Assembly (NCBI RefSeq): GCF_022113815.1
Contig: NZ_SGOM01000005.1
Location: 1-64,000 of the forward strand
Length of the DNA stretch: 64,000 nucleotides
Reading direction: 5' to 3'
Source: Vibrio cincinnatiensis
Lineage (GTDB): Bacteria; Pseudomonadota; Gammaproteobacteria; Enterobacterales; Vibrionaceae
How positions within the stretch are numbered: the first letter of the stretch is position 1; each line of letters starts with the position of its first letter. Below, piece after piece: positions 39,475 through 49,903 of this stretch. A model generated the notes under the pieces. That model had not been told where the DNA came from. It ran no database searches and saw only the letters and a program-made list of their open reading frames with translations. The position numbers and the translations under genes were made by a program.

Positions 39475-40818
39475 TTACTCTCCGGCCACTTTCATCGATT
39501 CAATCAGCATGGAGCCGGTTTGAATTTGAGAACGAGTTTCCACATCACTGCCCACTGCGATGATTTGGCTAAACATGGTTTTCAAATTTCCAGCAATCGT
39601 CACCCCAGAGACTGGATACTGAATTTGTCCATTTTCAACCCAAAACCCTGCAGCACCACGAGAGTAATCTCCCGTCACGGTATTGACCCCTTGTCCCATC
39701 ACTTCCGTCACCAATAATCCGCGATCCATCGTTGTTAGTAACTGTTCAAAATTTTGCCCGCTGTGTTTCACAAACCAGTTATGAATCCCTCCGGCGTGGC
39801 CAGTGGGTTGCATCTTCATTTTACGAGCGGCATAGCTGGTCAGTAAGTAAGTCTCTAGTACACCGTTGGTAATAATTTCACGATCTACGGTTTGCACGCC
39901 TTCGCTATCAAATGGGCTGGAAGCCAAACCTCTCAATATATGAGGACGCTCACTGATGTTAAACCAGTCCGGTAAAATTTTCTGCCCAAGATGATCAAGT
40001 AAGAAAGAGGATTTTCGGTATAAATTGCCGCCGCTGATCGCCATGACTAAATGCCCCATCAATCCCGTCGCCACATCCGCAGCAAACATAACCGGGTATT
40101 GTCCCGTTTTCAGTTGCTGAGCGTCTAAACGTTGAATGGTTTTCTCTGCGGCTTGTTGTCCCACTCGTTCCGGTGTCCATAAGTCACCACTATGTCGCGC
40201 AACGGTATAACTGTAGTCACGTTCCATCTCACCATTTTGTCCTTCACCAATCACACAACAACTGATGCTATGGCGGCTAGAAGCATAACTGGCTAGTAAA
40301 CCGTGACTGTTGCCATACACTTTGATGCCATAATGGCTGTCATAACTCGCTCCATCGCTTTGCTTAATTTTACTGCTGTAGTTTAGCGCTTCTCGTTCTG
40401 CAGCAATCGCAATCCTTGCGGCTCGATCTGGATTGGGCTCATCAGGATGAAAGAGATCCAAATCAGGAATATTTTCTACCATCAACGCTTTGGGAGCGGG
40501 GCCTGAATAAGGGTCTTCCGACGTATAATGAGCAATATCTAACGCGGCCAACACCGTTTGCTGAATCGCTTTTTCACTCAAATCCGAGGTGGATGCGCTC
40601 CCTTTGCGCTGCCCTCGATAAACGGTGATGCCTAGCGCACCATCACTGTTAAATTCGACATTTTCAACCTCGCACATGCGGGTTGATACGCTGAGTCCGG
40701 TGCTTTTACTAATGGCAACTTCAGCGGCATCCGCTTGAGCTGACGCCATATCAAGGGCTTTGGCTACCGCCGCTTCCAATTCACTGCGCTGCATCGCGAC
40801 TTGCTGTCTTATATCCAT
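39475..40818 (-). CDS. pmbA: Metalloprotease subunit PmbA (TldE)
   Basis: Partner of TldD in a heterodimeric protease that in E. coli trims peptides such as microcin B17 precursor and degrades the CcdA antitoxin. The 447-residue protein has the family features [27 protein letters not shown] and the C-terminal [22 protein letters not shown] block. TldE lacks the HExxxH zinc site that TldD carries, as here. tldD is not in the window. It is divergent from darP across 109 bp, as in E. coli (pmbA/yjgA). Confidence 0.95.
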   Translation of the reverse strand: MDIRQQVAMQRSELEAAVAKALDMASAQADAAEVAISKSTGLSVSTRMCEVENVEFNSDGALGITVYRGQRKGSASTSDLSEKAIQQTVLAALDIAHYTSEDPYSGPAPKALMVENIPDLDLFHPDEPNPDRAARIAIAAEREALNYSSKIKQSDGASYDSHYGIKVYGNSHGLLASYASSRHSISCCVIGEGQNGEMERDYSYTVARHSGDLWTPERVGQQAAEKTIQRLDAQQLKTGQYPVMFAADVATGLMGHLVMAISGGNLYRKSSFLLDHLGQKILPDWFNISERPHILRGLASSPFDSEGVQTVDREIITNGVLETYLLTSYAARKMKMQPTGHAGGIHNWFVKHSGQNFEQLLTTMDRGLLVTEVMGQGVNTVTGDYSRGAAGFWVENGQIQYPVSGVTIAGNLKTMFSQIIAVGSDVETRSQIQTGSMLIESMKVAGE

Positions 40819-40927
40819 CTCTCATCCAACTAATTGAGCTTTTATGTTAGTAGGATAACAAGAATTTCGCTTTCTCCCCACGATTCTTGCTAAAATAGCT
40901 AAGATAAATAACTTATTAGTGAAGACT

Positions 40928-41455
40928 ATGGCGCGTAAAAACCAAAAAGCTCCTTGGGAAGAGGAAGAAGAGATCATCTGGGTCAGTAAAACCGAGTTGA
41001 AAAACGACATGATTGAGCTACAAAAGCTCGGGGAAGAGCTGGTTGACTTAAAACCATCCGCACTACAAAAAATCCCGATGCCGGAAGATTTGCTGGACGC
41101 GATTAAAGATGCTCAGCGTTTCAAAAATGAAGCTCGACGCCGCCAATTGCAATACATTGGTCGAGTCATGCGTAATATTGATCCAGAACCCATTCAAGCT
41201 GCATTAGATAAACTGCGTAATAAACATTCGCAGTCAACGGCGGTCCTGCATAAGCTAGAACAGTGGCGTGATCGTATTGTGGCCGACGGCGACAGTGCTA
41301 TTGAAGAGTTGATGCAACAATATCCAGAAGCTGATCGTCAACGGCTACGTCAATTAGCCCGTCAAGCAAACAAAGAGAAAAAGGCGGAAAAAGCTCCAAA
41401 AGCCTCACGAGAAATTTTCCAAATTCTCAAAACACTCAATGATGCAGCAATCTAA
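40928..41455 (+). CDS. darP: Ribosome-associated protein DarP (YjgA)
   Basis: Dual-action 50S assembly factor of the DUF615 family that associates with late large-subunit precursors. The acidic N-terminus [37 protein letters not shown] and a lysine-rich C-terminus ending [12 protein letters not shown] match E. coli YjgA. I place the start at the ATG 40928; the frame opens three codons earlier at a GTG. This gives 175 residues. Confidence 0.94.
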   Translation: MARKNQKAPWEEEEEIIWVSKTELKNDMIELQKLGEELVDLKPSALQKIPMPEDLLDAIKDAQRFKNEARRRQLQYIGRVMRNIDPEPIQAALDKLRNKHSQSTAVLHKLEQWRDRIVADGDSAIEELMQQYPEADRQRLRQLARQANKEKKAEKAPKASREIFQILKTLNDAAI

Positions 41456-41482
41456 TTCATCATGGTGTTCAAAGCTCGAAAA

Positions 41483-41528
41483 AATACTCACCAAGCGATG
41501 TGCTCAACCTCGCTTGGTGAGATATTTC
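41483..41528. terminator. Hairpin between darP and thiQ (convergent)
   Basis: CTCACCAAGCG/CGCTTGGTGAG, an 11-bp perfect stem with a 13-nt loop, A-rich upstream and ATATTTCTT downstream. Confidence 0.75.
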
Positions 41529-41559
41529 TTATGCTCCTTCCTTGTAGACACAAAGCAAG

Positions 41560-42264
41560 CTAACTGCCCGCCCGGATAAATTCGGCAAAAGCCGGATGGT
41601 TTTGTGGCTTAGGCAAAGCAGAAACTTCCCCTACCACTTCCACTTTTCCTTGATCCATAAAGGCAAAATGGCTGGCAATGGTTTTGGCATCATTCAAATG
41701 ATGTGTCACCATCAACACCGTAATATCTCGTGCTTGAGCCAGCGATTTCACCAATTGCAGCATTTCTTCTCTCAATAGCGGATCTAATGCAGAAAAAGGC
41801 TCATCCAACAACCAAATAAGATGAGACTGAACAAAGCAGCGTGCCAACGCTACACGTTGTCGCTGTCCACCTGAAAGCTGTGCCGGTAGCCGATCAAGAA
41901 ATGGCTCAATGCCTACTTGCTGAGCCGCCCATTGCACTTGAGTTTTCTGCTGAGCATTCAACTTCAGCCCAGGATGCAGCCCCAGCGCAATGTTTTCTCT
42001 CACCGACAAATGGCTAAATAAATTATGTTCCTGAAATAACATAGAGAAAGGCCGCTGATAAGGCGCTTTAGCTAATATGGATTGACCGTCAACCAATATA
42101 TCACCGTTATGAGGGGCGATAAATCCAGCCAACAAGCTTAACAGGGTGGATTTCCCCGCCCCACTCGGTCCCATCAAGGCGGTAATACTGCCTCGTTTAA
42201 CTTGTAAATCAAACGAGAACCATGCTTGTTGATACTGATAAGTAAGCTGATTGATCGCTAGCAT
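41560..42264 (-). CDS. thiQ: Thiamine ABC transporter ATPase ThiQ
   Basis: ATPase of the thiamine/thiamine-diphosphate importer. Walker A GPSGAGKST, signature LSGGQRQRVALARC, Walker B LIWLLDEPFSALDP and switch histidine VTHHL are present. MLFQEHNLFSHL closely matches E. coli ThiQ. The ATG at 42264 (234 residues) overlaps the thiP stop by 7 bp and aligns with E. coli; the longer open frame to 42297 lies inside thiP and is unlikely to be used. Confidence 0.94.
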   Translation of the reverse strand: MLAINQLTYQYQQAWFSFDLQVKRGSITALMGPSGAGKSTLLSLLAGFIAPHNGDILVDGQSILAKAPYQRPFSMLFQEHNLFSHLSVRENIALGLHPGLKLNAQQKTQVQWAAQQVGIEPFLDRLPAQLSGGQRQRVALARCFVQSHLIWLLDEPFSALDPLLREEMLQLVKSLAQARDITVLMVTHHLNDAKTIASHFAFMDQGKVEVVGEVSALPKPQNHPAFAEFIRAGS

Positions 42265-43856
42265 GATGACCCTTTGTGATACCGATGAAATAAACACTCA
42301 ACCCCGTAATAAATACCGACGCTAAGCACCAGCAAAGCTAAAGAAACGACCGCCGCAGCGGGCATCTGATAGCTGCCCAATAGCTGATAGAGATAAAGAG
42401 GCAAGGTGGTTAATTGCTGGCTACCCAATAATGCGATGGCACTCAGATCGCCCATCGACAATAAGAAACTGATCGATAAAGCATGAGCAAACGGTTTTTG
42501 TAGTGCCCGCCATTCAATGAGTCTTAGCCTTGCCCAACCCCGTATACCTAAGCTGGCACATAAAAATTGGTACTGCTGCTCAAGATGCAGCATGGGTTGA
42601 GCCAGTGTTTTAATGACATAAGGGAGGGCCATTAAGCTATTCACCGCCACCACTAACCAATAGGCCATACTAAATACATCCATGATTTGGCGAAGCAATA
42701 AGAAAAGCCCTGTACTAATCACTAAACCCGGTGTCACCAGAATAATAGCGCCAATCAGTTCAATACCATTGGCTTTTTTAGGTTGATGCTGTATTCGCCA
42801 ATAACGGCTGGTAAGCACAATAGCGCAGCCAACAGCAACCGCAATAGTGCCCGCTAAGCTGGCAATTTGTAATGAAGCCATCACCGCCGACCAAAATTCT
42901 TGGCGACGCAATATGGTAAAGAGTTGAACGTTCAGCCCACTAACTATCACCATCAGTAAAGGGGGCAAAACCAACAACAGCACCATTACAATCCAGAACC
43001 CATCCCAAAGCCGATTTGCGAGCGTCTCTTTACCTAATCCGATCCATTCTCCTGCATGCCCTTGGCTGGCAGGTAATGGACGCGCGAAGCGCTGCATCGT
43101 GAGATACAGCAAAGCACACAACAGCATCTGCCATATGGCCAGCAAAGCTCCAGTGCCTAAATCAAAATCAAATTTAATTGCCTGATAGATAGCCAGTTCA
43201 ATCGTGGTTGATTTCGGACCGCCCCCGAGTGCCATGACGGTGGCAAAACTGGTAAAGCAAAGCATAAAGACTAAACTTCCCACCGAAGGGAGCTGCTGGC
43301 GTAAGCGAGGCCATTCGACCCATTTAAATTTTTGCCACTGGCTCATCCCCAAATGGGCGCACAACTTATGCTGCTCAACCGGAATCCCTTCTAAGCTTTG
43401 CAACAGAAGGCGACTGGCATAAGGTAAATTGAAAAATACATGGGCCAGCAAAATGCCATTTAAACCATAAATGGAGAAAGGTAACGCTTGCTGCCACTGG
43501 CTAAGCAGCTTGGCTAATAATCCGCTATTACCATAAATCGCCAATAGACCAAACACCCCAACCAACACGGGTAAGACTAAGGTCATGGCAAACAGTTTGA
43601 GCAGCAGATCTCGCCCTTTAAACCGCCGCCGATGTAAAGCATGAGCAACCGGGAGCGCCAGCCCAACACTGAGTAAGGTAGAGAGTAATGCTTGATAGAA
43701 ACTAAACCAGGTGACATGACGAAAATAAGCATCCCGCCAGAGGTCTCCAAACGCTAGTGATGGGGAATGCCAAAATAGAGCGCCAAGCGTGCCAGCAATA
43801 AACAGCGCGACCAAGCTCGCCAGCACAATTCCCCATTTTGGAACTGCTGTCTTCAT
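42258..43856 (-). CDS. thiP: Thiamine ABC transporter permease ThiP
   Basis: Inner-membrane permease built from two fused binding-protein-dependent transport domains, about twelve transmembrane segments in 532 residues. Each half carries an EAA-type coupling loop: LCAHLGMSQWQKFKWVEWP in the first and LCASLGIRGWARLRLIEW in the second. The segment ALGGGPKSTTIELAIYQAI is typical of ThiP. Located 6 bp after thiB. Confidence 0.95.
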   Translation of the reverse strand: MKTAVPKWGIVLASLVALFIAGTLGALFWHSPSLAFGDLWRDAYFRHVTWFSFYQALLSTLLSVGLALPVAHALHRRRFKGRDLLLKLFAMTLVLPVLVGVFGLLAIYGNSGLLAKLLSQWQQALPFSIYGLNGILLAHVFFNLPYASRLLLQSLEGIPVEQHKLCAHLGMSQWQKFKWVEWPRLRQQLPSVGSLVFMLCFTSFATVMALGGGPKSTTIELAIYQAIKFDFDLGTGALLAIWQMLLCALLYLTMQRFARPLPASQGHAGEWIGLGKETLANRLWDGFWIVMVLLLVLPPLLMVIVSGLNVQLFTILRRQEFWSAVMASLQIASLAGTIAVAVGCAIVLTSRYWRIQHQPKKANGIELIGAIILVTPGLVISTGLFLLLRQIMDVFSMAYWLVVAVNSLMALPYVIKTLAQPMLHLEQQYQFLCASLGIRGWARLRLIEWRALQKPFAHALSISFLLSMGDLSAIALLGSQQLTTLPLYLYQLLGSYQMPAAAVVSLALLVLSVGIYYGVECLFHRYHKGSSC

Positions 43857-43862
43857 ATCCCG

Positions 43863-44858
43863 TTAAAATGTTAAAGCATGTTGCCATTCACGAATCCAAC
43901 TCCGTCGCTGTTTAGCGACTTCTTGATCCGCAAAAGAGAGGGCTTTACTCGGAATAGATAAATTTGCATAACCTTCAGGAAGAGGAACATCGGCTACGGG
44001 ATACATCCAGTTTGTGGTTGGAATCACCAACTGAAAATCATCGCTCAAAATAAACTGCATAAAGGCATCCGCCAATGTCGGATTAGGGCTACTGGCGACT
44101 TTGGCTGCCACTTCAATCTGCATATAATGTCCTTCCGAAAAATCAGCGGTCGCATAGCGCTGATCATTTTCGGCTATCGCATGATAAGCCGGAGAAGTGG
44201 TATACGAGAGCACCATATCCGCTTCCCCTTTCAAAAACATCGAGTAAGATTCCGACCACCCCTTAGTTACGGTGACCGTTTTGTTCGCCAACTGTTTCCA
44301 CGCTTGAGTGGCTTTATCATCATATACAGATTTCATCCACAGCAGTAATCCCTGCCCCGGAGTTGAAGTGCGTGGATCTTGATAAATAATCTTAATGTCA
44401 GAACGCTTTTCCACTAATTCACGTAGGCTGGAGGGTGGATTTAACAATTTTTCCCGATTATAGACAAAAGCAAAATAGCCATAGTCATAAGGAATAAACG
44501 TCTTATCACTCCAGCCGTTGGGTAGCTGTATCGCTGACGTATTCACTTGATGCTCAGCCAATAATCCCGTTTGTTTGGCTTCGGCCATTAAGTTATTGTC
44601 TAACCCTAACACAACATCAGCTTGGCTATTACGCCCCTCAAGGCGTAAGCGGTTAAGAATAGATACCCCATCATCCAATGCAACAAAGTTAAGCTGGCAA
44701 TCACATTGCGCTTCAAAAGCTTGTTTAATGGCTGGACCTGGCCCCCAATCTGCCACAAACGAGTCATAGGTATAAACGGTCAAGGTTTCGTTGCCTGCCC
44801 ATGCGAGTGATGAGCAAAACAGACTAGTAACAACAGCAGAGATAAATCGGTTATTCAA
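43863..44858 (-). CDS. thiB: Thiamine-binding periplasmic protein ThiB (TbpA), TTG start
   Basis: Periplasmic receptor that delivers thiamine, thiamine phosphate or thiamine diphosphate to ThiPQ. The signal peptide (about 1-21) ends in LAWA. The mature protein opens TLTVYTYDSFVADWGPGP, and later segments such as FIPYDYGYFAFVYN and LSYTTSPAYH match TbpA. The likely start is TTG at 44856-44858: a full AAGGAG lies 8 bp upstream and no ATG gives a good signal peptide. A TPP riboswitch precedes the gene. Confidence 0.93.
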   Translation of the reverse strand: MNNRFISAVVTSLFCSSLAWAGNETLTVYTYDSFVADWGPGPAIKQAFEAQCDCQLNFVALDDGVSILNRLRLEGRNSQADVVLGLDNNLMAEAKQTGLLAEHQVNTSAIQLPNGWSDKTFIPYDYGYFAFVYNREKLLNPPSSLRELVEKRSDIKIIYQDPRTSTPGQGLLLWMKSVYDDKATQAWKQLANKTVTVTKGWSESYSMFLKGEADMVLSYTTSPAYHAIAENDQRYATADFSEGHYMQIEVAAKVASSPNPTLADAFMQFILSDDFQLVIPTTNWMYPVADVPLPEGYANLSIPSKALSFADQEVAKQRRSWIREWQHALTF

Positions 44859-44914
44859 GGCTTGCGCTCCTTAGTGAGCGGCACAGGCTTGAGGGAGAAT
44901 GGATAAGTACATCA

Positions 44915-45045
44915 TTCTGCTCAATTCCTACGCCAGCATTATCTGGTTCAGGTATTTAACCACACAAGGTGTGACTAATGCGGGTCCCAAGCTTAGCTTG
45001 ATCTCAGCGCCATTGCTTGTCGCGATGGTAAGCTCCCCGATGAGT
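44915..45045 (-). ncRNA. Thiamine pyrophosphate (THI-box) riboswitch of thiBPQ
   Basis: On the minus strand the conserved pieces occur in order: CGGGGAGC (45032-45039), GCGCTGAGATC, GACCCGC, then ACCTGAACCAGATAATGC and GGCGTAGGAATTGAGC ending at 44919. These are the P1/P2/P4 conserved boxes of the TPP aptamer. The expression platform (44859-44914) includes CTCCCTC (near 44892), which could pair with the thiB AAGGAG, suggesting translational control. A TACAAT -10 candidate is at 45053-45058. Confidence 0.95.
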
Positions 45046-45082
45046 GAAAAAGATTGTAAACGTAAATAGATAAAGAAGCTAC

Positions 45083-45715
45083 TTACGGGCGTTGGTCATA
45101 ACCCCAGCGAGGTACAAGCCCTTGCTCAATACCTAAGTGATCCAAAATGCGCGCAACCATAAAATCAACCAAATCCTCAATTGAAGTCGGTTGATGATAA
45201 AATCCCGGCGCGGCAGGCATAATCGTGACCCCCAACTGCGACAACTTATACATATTTTCTAAATGCAGCGTTGAGAATGGCGTTTCACGTACCACCAGCA
45301 AGAGTTGCCCCCGCTCTTTGATCACCACATCTGCAGCACGTTCAATCAAATTGTCCGACATGCCATGCGCGATGGCGGCGACACTCCCTGCCGAACATGG
45401 ACACACCACCATCTGTTTTGGCGCAGCAGATCCTGAAGCCACAGGGGAAAACCACTCTTCTTTACCACAAACGACTAACTGATTAGGGTCACAATCAAAA
45501 TGTGCCACTAATTGCTGTTTGGCGGCTTCTGGCTGGCTTGCCAACTGCAAACCATGCTCAGTCGCTAGAACCACACGAGCCGCCGAGGAAATGAGTAAGT
45601 AAACCGTGTAATCGGCAGCCAGTAAACACTCTAACAGACGCAGACCATAAGGTGCACCAGACGCACCTGTCCAAGCTAATGTGATGGCTTGTTTTTGTTT
45701 AGTTAATTGTGCCAT
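45083..45715 (-). CDS. ubiX: Flavin prenyltransferase UbiX
   Basis: Makes the prenylated FMN cofactor used by the UbiD decarboxylase in ubiquinone synthesis. The 210-residue protein carries the N-terminal FMN-binding [21 protein letters not shown], the [26 protein letters not shown] segment and [23 protein letters not shown]. It is 14 bp after mpl and probably co-transcribed with it, although the functions differ. Some UbiX paralogues are called Pad1, but length and motifs fit UbiX. Confidence 0.95.
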   Translation of the reverse strand: MAQLTKQKQAITLAWTGASGAPYGLRLLECLLAADYTVYLLISSAARVVLATEHGLQLASQPEAAKQQLVAHFDCDPNQLVVCGKEEWFSPVASGSAAPKQMVVCPCSAGSVAAIAHGMSDNLIERAADVVIKERGQLLLVVRETPFSTLHLENMYKLSQLGVTIMPAAPGFYHQPTSIEDLVDFMVARILDHLGIEQGLVPRWGYDQRP

Positions 45716-45729
45716 TCAATTGCAACCTT

Positions 45730-47097
45730 TTATTTTTGTTGAGCGTGCTCACGCAGCGTTGCCAACAACTTACTATGAATACCACCAAACCCACCGTTAC
45801 TCATCACTAAAATATGGTCGCCGGGTTGCGCTTCTGCACAAATCTTGCTCACCAATTCGTCCAATTGATCGGAAGTATAAGCTGGGGCTTGGCATTGTTT
45901 CGCCACGTCAGCCACTGACCACTCAATATTGTCCGGTTGATAAAGGTAAACCGAGTCGGCTTGCTGTAAGGAAGCGGCTAACCTGGTTTTGTGTACCCCT
46001 AATTTCATGGTTGCAGAACGTGGCTCTAACACCGCGATAATTTTTTGCTTGCCGACTTTGTTTCTTAGCCCACCTAGGGTCAGCTCAATCGCCGTTGGGT
46101 GGTGAGCAAAATCATCATAAACGGTGACCCCATTTTCTTGGCCTTTCAGCTCTAAACGGCGTTTAGTGTTAATAAAGCTGGCTAGTGCTTGGCAAGCTAA
46201 ATCCGGGGTTACCCCCACATGTCGAGCTGCCGCAATCGCCATGAGTGCATTATTGACATTATGATCGCCAATCAGATCCCAATCGACATCCCCGACCACT
46301 TCTCCATGAAAATAAACCGTAAAGCGAGAGCCTTCCGGATTATGCTTTTCGGCCTGCCATTCACCATGTTGACCCGTAAATTCGGTTTCACTCCAACAAC
46401 CTCGGGTTAAAACATCGGCTAAAGCGGCATCTTGCTTAGGCACCAATAAACGCCCATTGCCCGGTACCGTCCGGACTAAATGGTGAAACTGTCGCTTGAT
46501 CGCTTCCAGATCATCAAAGATATCCGCATGGTCAAACTCTAAATTATTCATCACCAAGGTGCGAGGATGGTAATGAACAAACTTGGAACGTTTATCAAAA
46601 AAAGCACTGTCATATTCGTCGGCTTCCACCACGAAAAACATACTCTCACCTAATCGTGCTGAAAGACCAAAATTCCCCAATACGCCGCCCACCAAAAAAC
46701 CTGGCTGGTAGCCACAATGCTCAAGAATCCAGGCCAACATGCTGGATGTGGTGGTTTTACCATGAGTACCTGCCACAGCCAGTACCCACCGGTCCTGAAG
46801 TAAAAAATCATGTAACCACTGAGGACCAGAGGTATAACGAAGATTATGATTCAGTACATATTCCACACAAGGGTTACCGCGACTCATCGCATTACCTATC
46901 ACGACTAAGTCCGGTTTGGGTTCTAATTGCGCCGGGTCAAACCCTTCAATAATGTCGATCCCTTGTGTTTGTAACATTGTACTCATCGGCGGATAAACAT
47001 TCGCATCGCTGCCTGTCACCTTATGACCAAGCTGGCGGGCCAACATCGCCACGCCGCCCATAAATGTGCCACAAATACCCAAAATATGAATGTGCAT
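45730..47097 (-). CDS. mpl: UDP-MurNAc-tripeptide ligase Mpl (murein recycling)
   Basis: Reattaches the recycled tripeptide L-Ala-gamma-D-Glu-meso-A2pm to UDP-MurNAc in the cytoplasm. The Mur-ligase N-terminal HIHILGICGTFMGGVAML, P-loop GTHGKTTTSSM and YDDFAHHPTAIELTL match Mpl. I chose the ATG at 47097, which has GAGG 8 bp upstream and aligns with E. coli Mpl; 13 upstream codons are open but unmatched. Length 455. It is divergent from fbp across 262 bp, as in enterics. Confidence 0.95.
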   Translation of the reverse strand: MHIHILGICGTFMGGVAMLARQLGHKVTGSDANVYPPMSTMLQTQGIDIIEGFDPAQLEPKPDLVVIGNAMSRGNPCVEYVLNHNLRYTSGPQWLHDFLLQDRWVLAVAGTHGKTTTSSMLAWILEHCGYQPGFLVGGVLGNFGLSARLGESMFFVVEADEYDSAFFDKRSKFVHYHPRTLVMNNLEFDHADIFDDLEAIKRQFHHLVRTVPGNGRLLVPKQDAALADVLTRGCWSETEFTGQHGEWQAEKHNPEGSRFTVYFHGEVVGDVDWDLIGDHNVNNALMAIAAARHVGVTPDLACQALASFINTKRRLELKGQENGVTVYDDFAHHPTAIELTLGGLRNKVGKQKIIAVLEPRSATMKLGVHKTRLAASLQQADSVYLYQPDNIEWSVADVAKQCQAPAYTSDQLDELVSKICAEAQPGDHILVMSNGGFGGIHSKLLATLREHAQQK

Positions 47098-47359
47098 CAA
47101 GCTAGCCTCATGAATGCTGTGTTCTCTGCTGGTCATTATCCTGATTCAAGCCATAAAAGCGAGCATCGAAAATCAGCGTAATGTAATTTTAAAATAGTCG
47201 ACAACCAAATTGAGATCTCGGTCGGTTAGTTTATTACTCGTAAAAAGATCTAAGCCCTAAAATCCTCACTAGGCGCGAGTGAACACAATTTCAAAACAAA
47301 ACCTACATCCATCACCGCGTTGATTATCCCCCCATAACAATAAGTGTTAAGGAAATAAC

Positions 47360-48373
47360 ATGTCGAAGATGCGCACCCTTGGTGAGTTTATCGTTGAAAA
47401 ACAGCATGACTTCCCCCATGCAAGTGGTGAACTGTCCTCTCTGCTTGCTTCTATTCGCTTGGCCGCAAAAATCGTTAACCGCGAAATCAATAAAGCAGGA
47501 TTGGCGGATATTACGGGAGCTTCAGGTAAAGATAATATTCAAGGAGAAGAACAGCAGAAACTTGACCTCTACGCGAATGAAAAATTCAAAGCGGCACTAG
47601 AAGCACGAGACCAAGTCTGTGGCGTGGCGAGTGAAGAAGAAGATGAAGCAGTTGCCTTTAATAAAGATCTCAACAAAAATGCAAAATATGTGGTCCTTAT
47701 GGATCCGTTAGATGGCTCCTCCAACATTGATGTAAATGTCTCGGTGGGCACCATCTTTTCCATTTATCGTCGAATTTCTCCCGTAGGAGCCCCGCCTACT
47801 GCCGAAGATTTTTTACAACCCGGTCATAAACAAGTGGCGGCTGGGTATGTTATCTACGGCTCGTCCACCATGTTGGTGTACACAACAGGGAATGGTGTGA
47901 ATGGGTTTACTTACGACCCTTCTATCGGTTCATTTTGTTTATCCCATGAGAATATGTGTATCCCCAAACAAGGGAAGATTTACTCCATTAACGAAGGAAA
48001 CTATATTCGCTTTCCAACCGGTGTAAAAAAATACATCAAATACTGCCAAGAAAGTGTTCCTGAAGATAACCGTCCTTATACCTCACGCTATATTGGCTCT
48101 TTAGTGGCTGACTTTCATCGTAACTTACTCAAAGGCGGTATTTACCTTTATCCAAGTACACAAAGCCACCCAAATGGGAAATTACGCTTGCTGTATGAAT
48201 GTAACCCGATGGCATTTTTAATTGAACAAGCCGGTGGTTTAGCCTCTGATGGTATTCATCGTATTCTTGATATCAAACCGACCGAACTGCACCAACGAGT
48301 ACCATTTTTTGTCGGATCAAAAGAGATGGTTGAAAAAGTCGAAAGCTTCCTCGCCAATCATCCTGATGAATAA
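47360..48373 (+). CDS. fbp: Fructose-1,6-bisphosphatase class I
   Basis: Gluconeogenic hydrolysis of fructose 1,6-bisphosphate. 337 residues, close to E. coli (332). The metal-binding block [18 protein letters not shown], the acidic SEEEDEA loop and the sugar-phosphate site [12 protein letters not shown] are all present. AAGGA lies upstream of the ATG. The 255-bp gap to ppa contains no obvious gene. Confidence 0.97.
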   Translation: MSKMRTLGEFIVEKQHDFPHASGELSSLLASIRLAAKIVNREINKAGLADITGASGKDNIQGEEQQKLDLYANEKFKAALEARDQVCGVASEEEDEAVAFNKDLNKNAKYVVLMDPLDGSSNIDVNVSVGTIFSIYRRISPVGAPPTAEDFLQPGHKQVAAGYVIYGSSTMLVYTTGNGVNGFTYDPSIGSFCLSHENMCIPKQGKIYSINEGNYIRFPTGVKKYIKYCQESVPEDNRPYTSRYIGSLVADFHRNLLKGGIYLYPSTQSHPNGKLRLLYECNPMAFLIEQAGGLASDGIHRILDIKPTELHQRVPFFVGSKEMVEKVESFLANHPDE

Positions 48374-48628
48374 AGTCATTTACACTTTTTTCATTCTGTC
48401 CGCTTGTTAAAAAATTCCCCTTCATTATCACTCAGATAGCGTAGGGGAATGTCTTGCTCTCTCACTCATTTAAATACTCGCTCACACTCTCAGCCAACAT
48501 CCTCTTGGGAATCGGAATATTTACAGGTAAACTTTATGCTTTACTGTGTATCGGTTTTGCACCTTTACTCAGTTTGCATAATAATTAATGACGTTTTTTG
48601 AAGTCAGGTTAACAAAAAGGAAACCTTA

Positions 48629-49159
48629 ATGAGTTTAAATCATGTGCCAGCAGGCAAATCACTGCCTGACGATATCTATGTAGTGATTGAAATCCCAGCC
48701 AATGCTGATCCTATCAAATACGAAGTCGATAAAGACTCTGGCGCGGTATTTGTTGACCGCTTCATGTCAGCACCTATGTTTTACCCATGCAACTACGGCT
48801 ATGTGAACCATACCCTATCGTTAGATGGTGACCCTGTGGATGTCCTTGTTCCAACCCCATTCCCACTGATGCCAGGTTCAGTCATTCGTTGCCGCCCTGT
48901 TGGTGTGTTGAAAATGACGGATGAATCGGGTGAAGATGCGAAAGTAATCGCGGTTCCACACTCAAAATTGTCAAAAGAGTATGATCACATCCAAGATATC
49001 AATGATGTGCCAGAGCTGCTTAAAGCACAAATTACTCACTTCTTTGAACATTACAAAGAATTAGAAAGCGGTAAGTGGGTAAAAGTAGATGGTTGGGAAG
49101 ACGTAGCCTCTGCTCGTGCAGAAATTTTGTCGTCTTACGAACGTGCTCAACAAAAATAA
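48629..49159 (+). CDS. ppa: Inorganic pyrophosphatase (soluble, family I)
   Basis: Hydrolyses pyrophosphate released by biosynthesis. The signature DGDPVDVLV (about 70-78) with its three metal aspartates, the substrate lysine region [10 protein letters not shown] and the later HIQDINDVP are conserved. 176 residues, as in E. coli. AAAAAGGAAA precedes the ATG. A strong terminator follows 57 bp after the stop. Confidence 0.98.
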   Translation: MSLNHVPAGKSLPDDIYVVIEIPANADPIKYEVDKDSGAVFVDRFMSAPMFYPCNYGYVNHTLSLDGDPVDVLVPTPFPLMPGSVIRCRPVGVLKMTDESGEDAKVIAVPHSKLSKEYDHIQDINDVPELLKAQITHFFEHYKELESGKWVKVDGWEDVASARAEILSSYERAQQK

Positions 49160-49215
49160 GAGCAGTTTTCACCGCGCTATTTTCCCCAAAACAGTCGAGT
49201 AAGGCTGCAAATACC

Positions 49216-49246
49216 AAAGCTCAGTATGACACTGAGCTTTTTTCTT
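49216..49246 (+). terminator. Intrinsic terminator after ppa
   Basis: Perfect 10-bp stem AAAGCTCAGT/ACTGAGCTTT with an ATGAC loop and a T-rich tail. It may also stop leftward transcription from the acetyltransferase gene. Confidence 0.88.
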
Positions 49247-49260
49247 TATCTTGGAACGTG

Positions 49261-49836
49261 TCAGCCTTGTATCCTAAGCGCTTCATCGACGGTTCTATAT
49301 TCTTGGCAAGGATGGCCAAAGGCAATAGTATGCGCGGGAACATCTTTCGTGACTAAACTCCCAGCTCCGATGACGGCACCATCACCAATCGTGACTCCTG
49401 GCATAATCACACAATTTCCACCAATCCACACATGGTTACCTATTGTGATAGGTTCCGCCCAACCGATATGCTCATCACGAGTGGCAATATCTAACGGATG
49501 ATGAGCGGTATACAGTTGTACATTCGGTCCAATAAAAACATGGTCGCCAATGGAAACGGGCGCACAATCTAGCAAAGTAAAGTTAAAGTTGATAAACACA
49601 TGGCTGCCTAACGTGGTGTTGATGCCATAATCAATATTCACATTTTTTTCCATATGGACATCATCACCAATACGGGCAAATATGCGGGTTAAAATGGCCC
49701 GCTGCTGCTCTCGATGACGTCTTGGTAGTTGATTGTATTCAGCCACTAAATCTCGAGTCGTATCTCGAATTTCAACCAACTCAGGATCATTAATCCAGTA
49801 ACGCTCCCCAGTGCGCATTTTTTGCAGTGCATTCAT
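49261..49836 (-). CDS. Sugar O-acetyltransferase (Maa/LacA type)
   Basis: A 191-residue left-handed beta-helix acetyltransferase of the maltose/galactoside O-acetyltransferase group. The N-terminal Mac domain is MRTGERYWINDPELVEIRD-like (about 5-60). Hexapeptide repeats fill about 70-180, and the catalytic histidine is likely in LYTAHHPLD. The acetyl acceptor is unknown; a role in detoxifying sugars imported by the adjacent symporter is an inference from position. A terminator separates it from the GH43 gene, so it may have its own promoter. Confidence 0.88.
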   Translation of the reverse strand: MNALQKMRTGERYWINDPELVEIRDTTRDLVAEYNQLPRRHREQQRAILTRIFARIGDDVHMEKNVNIDYGINTTLGSHVFINFNFTLLDCAPVSIGDHVFIGPNVQLYTAHHPLDIATRDEHIGWAEPITIGNHVWIGGNCVIMPGVTIGDGAVIGAGSLVTKDVPAHTIAFGHPCQEYRTVDEALRIQG

Positions 49837-49859
49837 TCTTGTTGTCCGGTGTCGTAGAT

Positions 49860-49891
49860 AAAAAACGAGGTAGCCACTAGTGAATACCTCG
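49860..49891 (-). terminator. Intrinsic terminator after the GH43 gene
   Basis: Minus-strand CGAGGTA/TACCTCG stem with a 12-nt loop, followed by TTTTTT. It lies between the GH43 stop and the acetyltransferase start. Confidence 0.8.
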
Positions 49892-49903
49892 CTTGTTTAG
49901 TTA

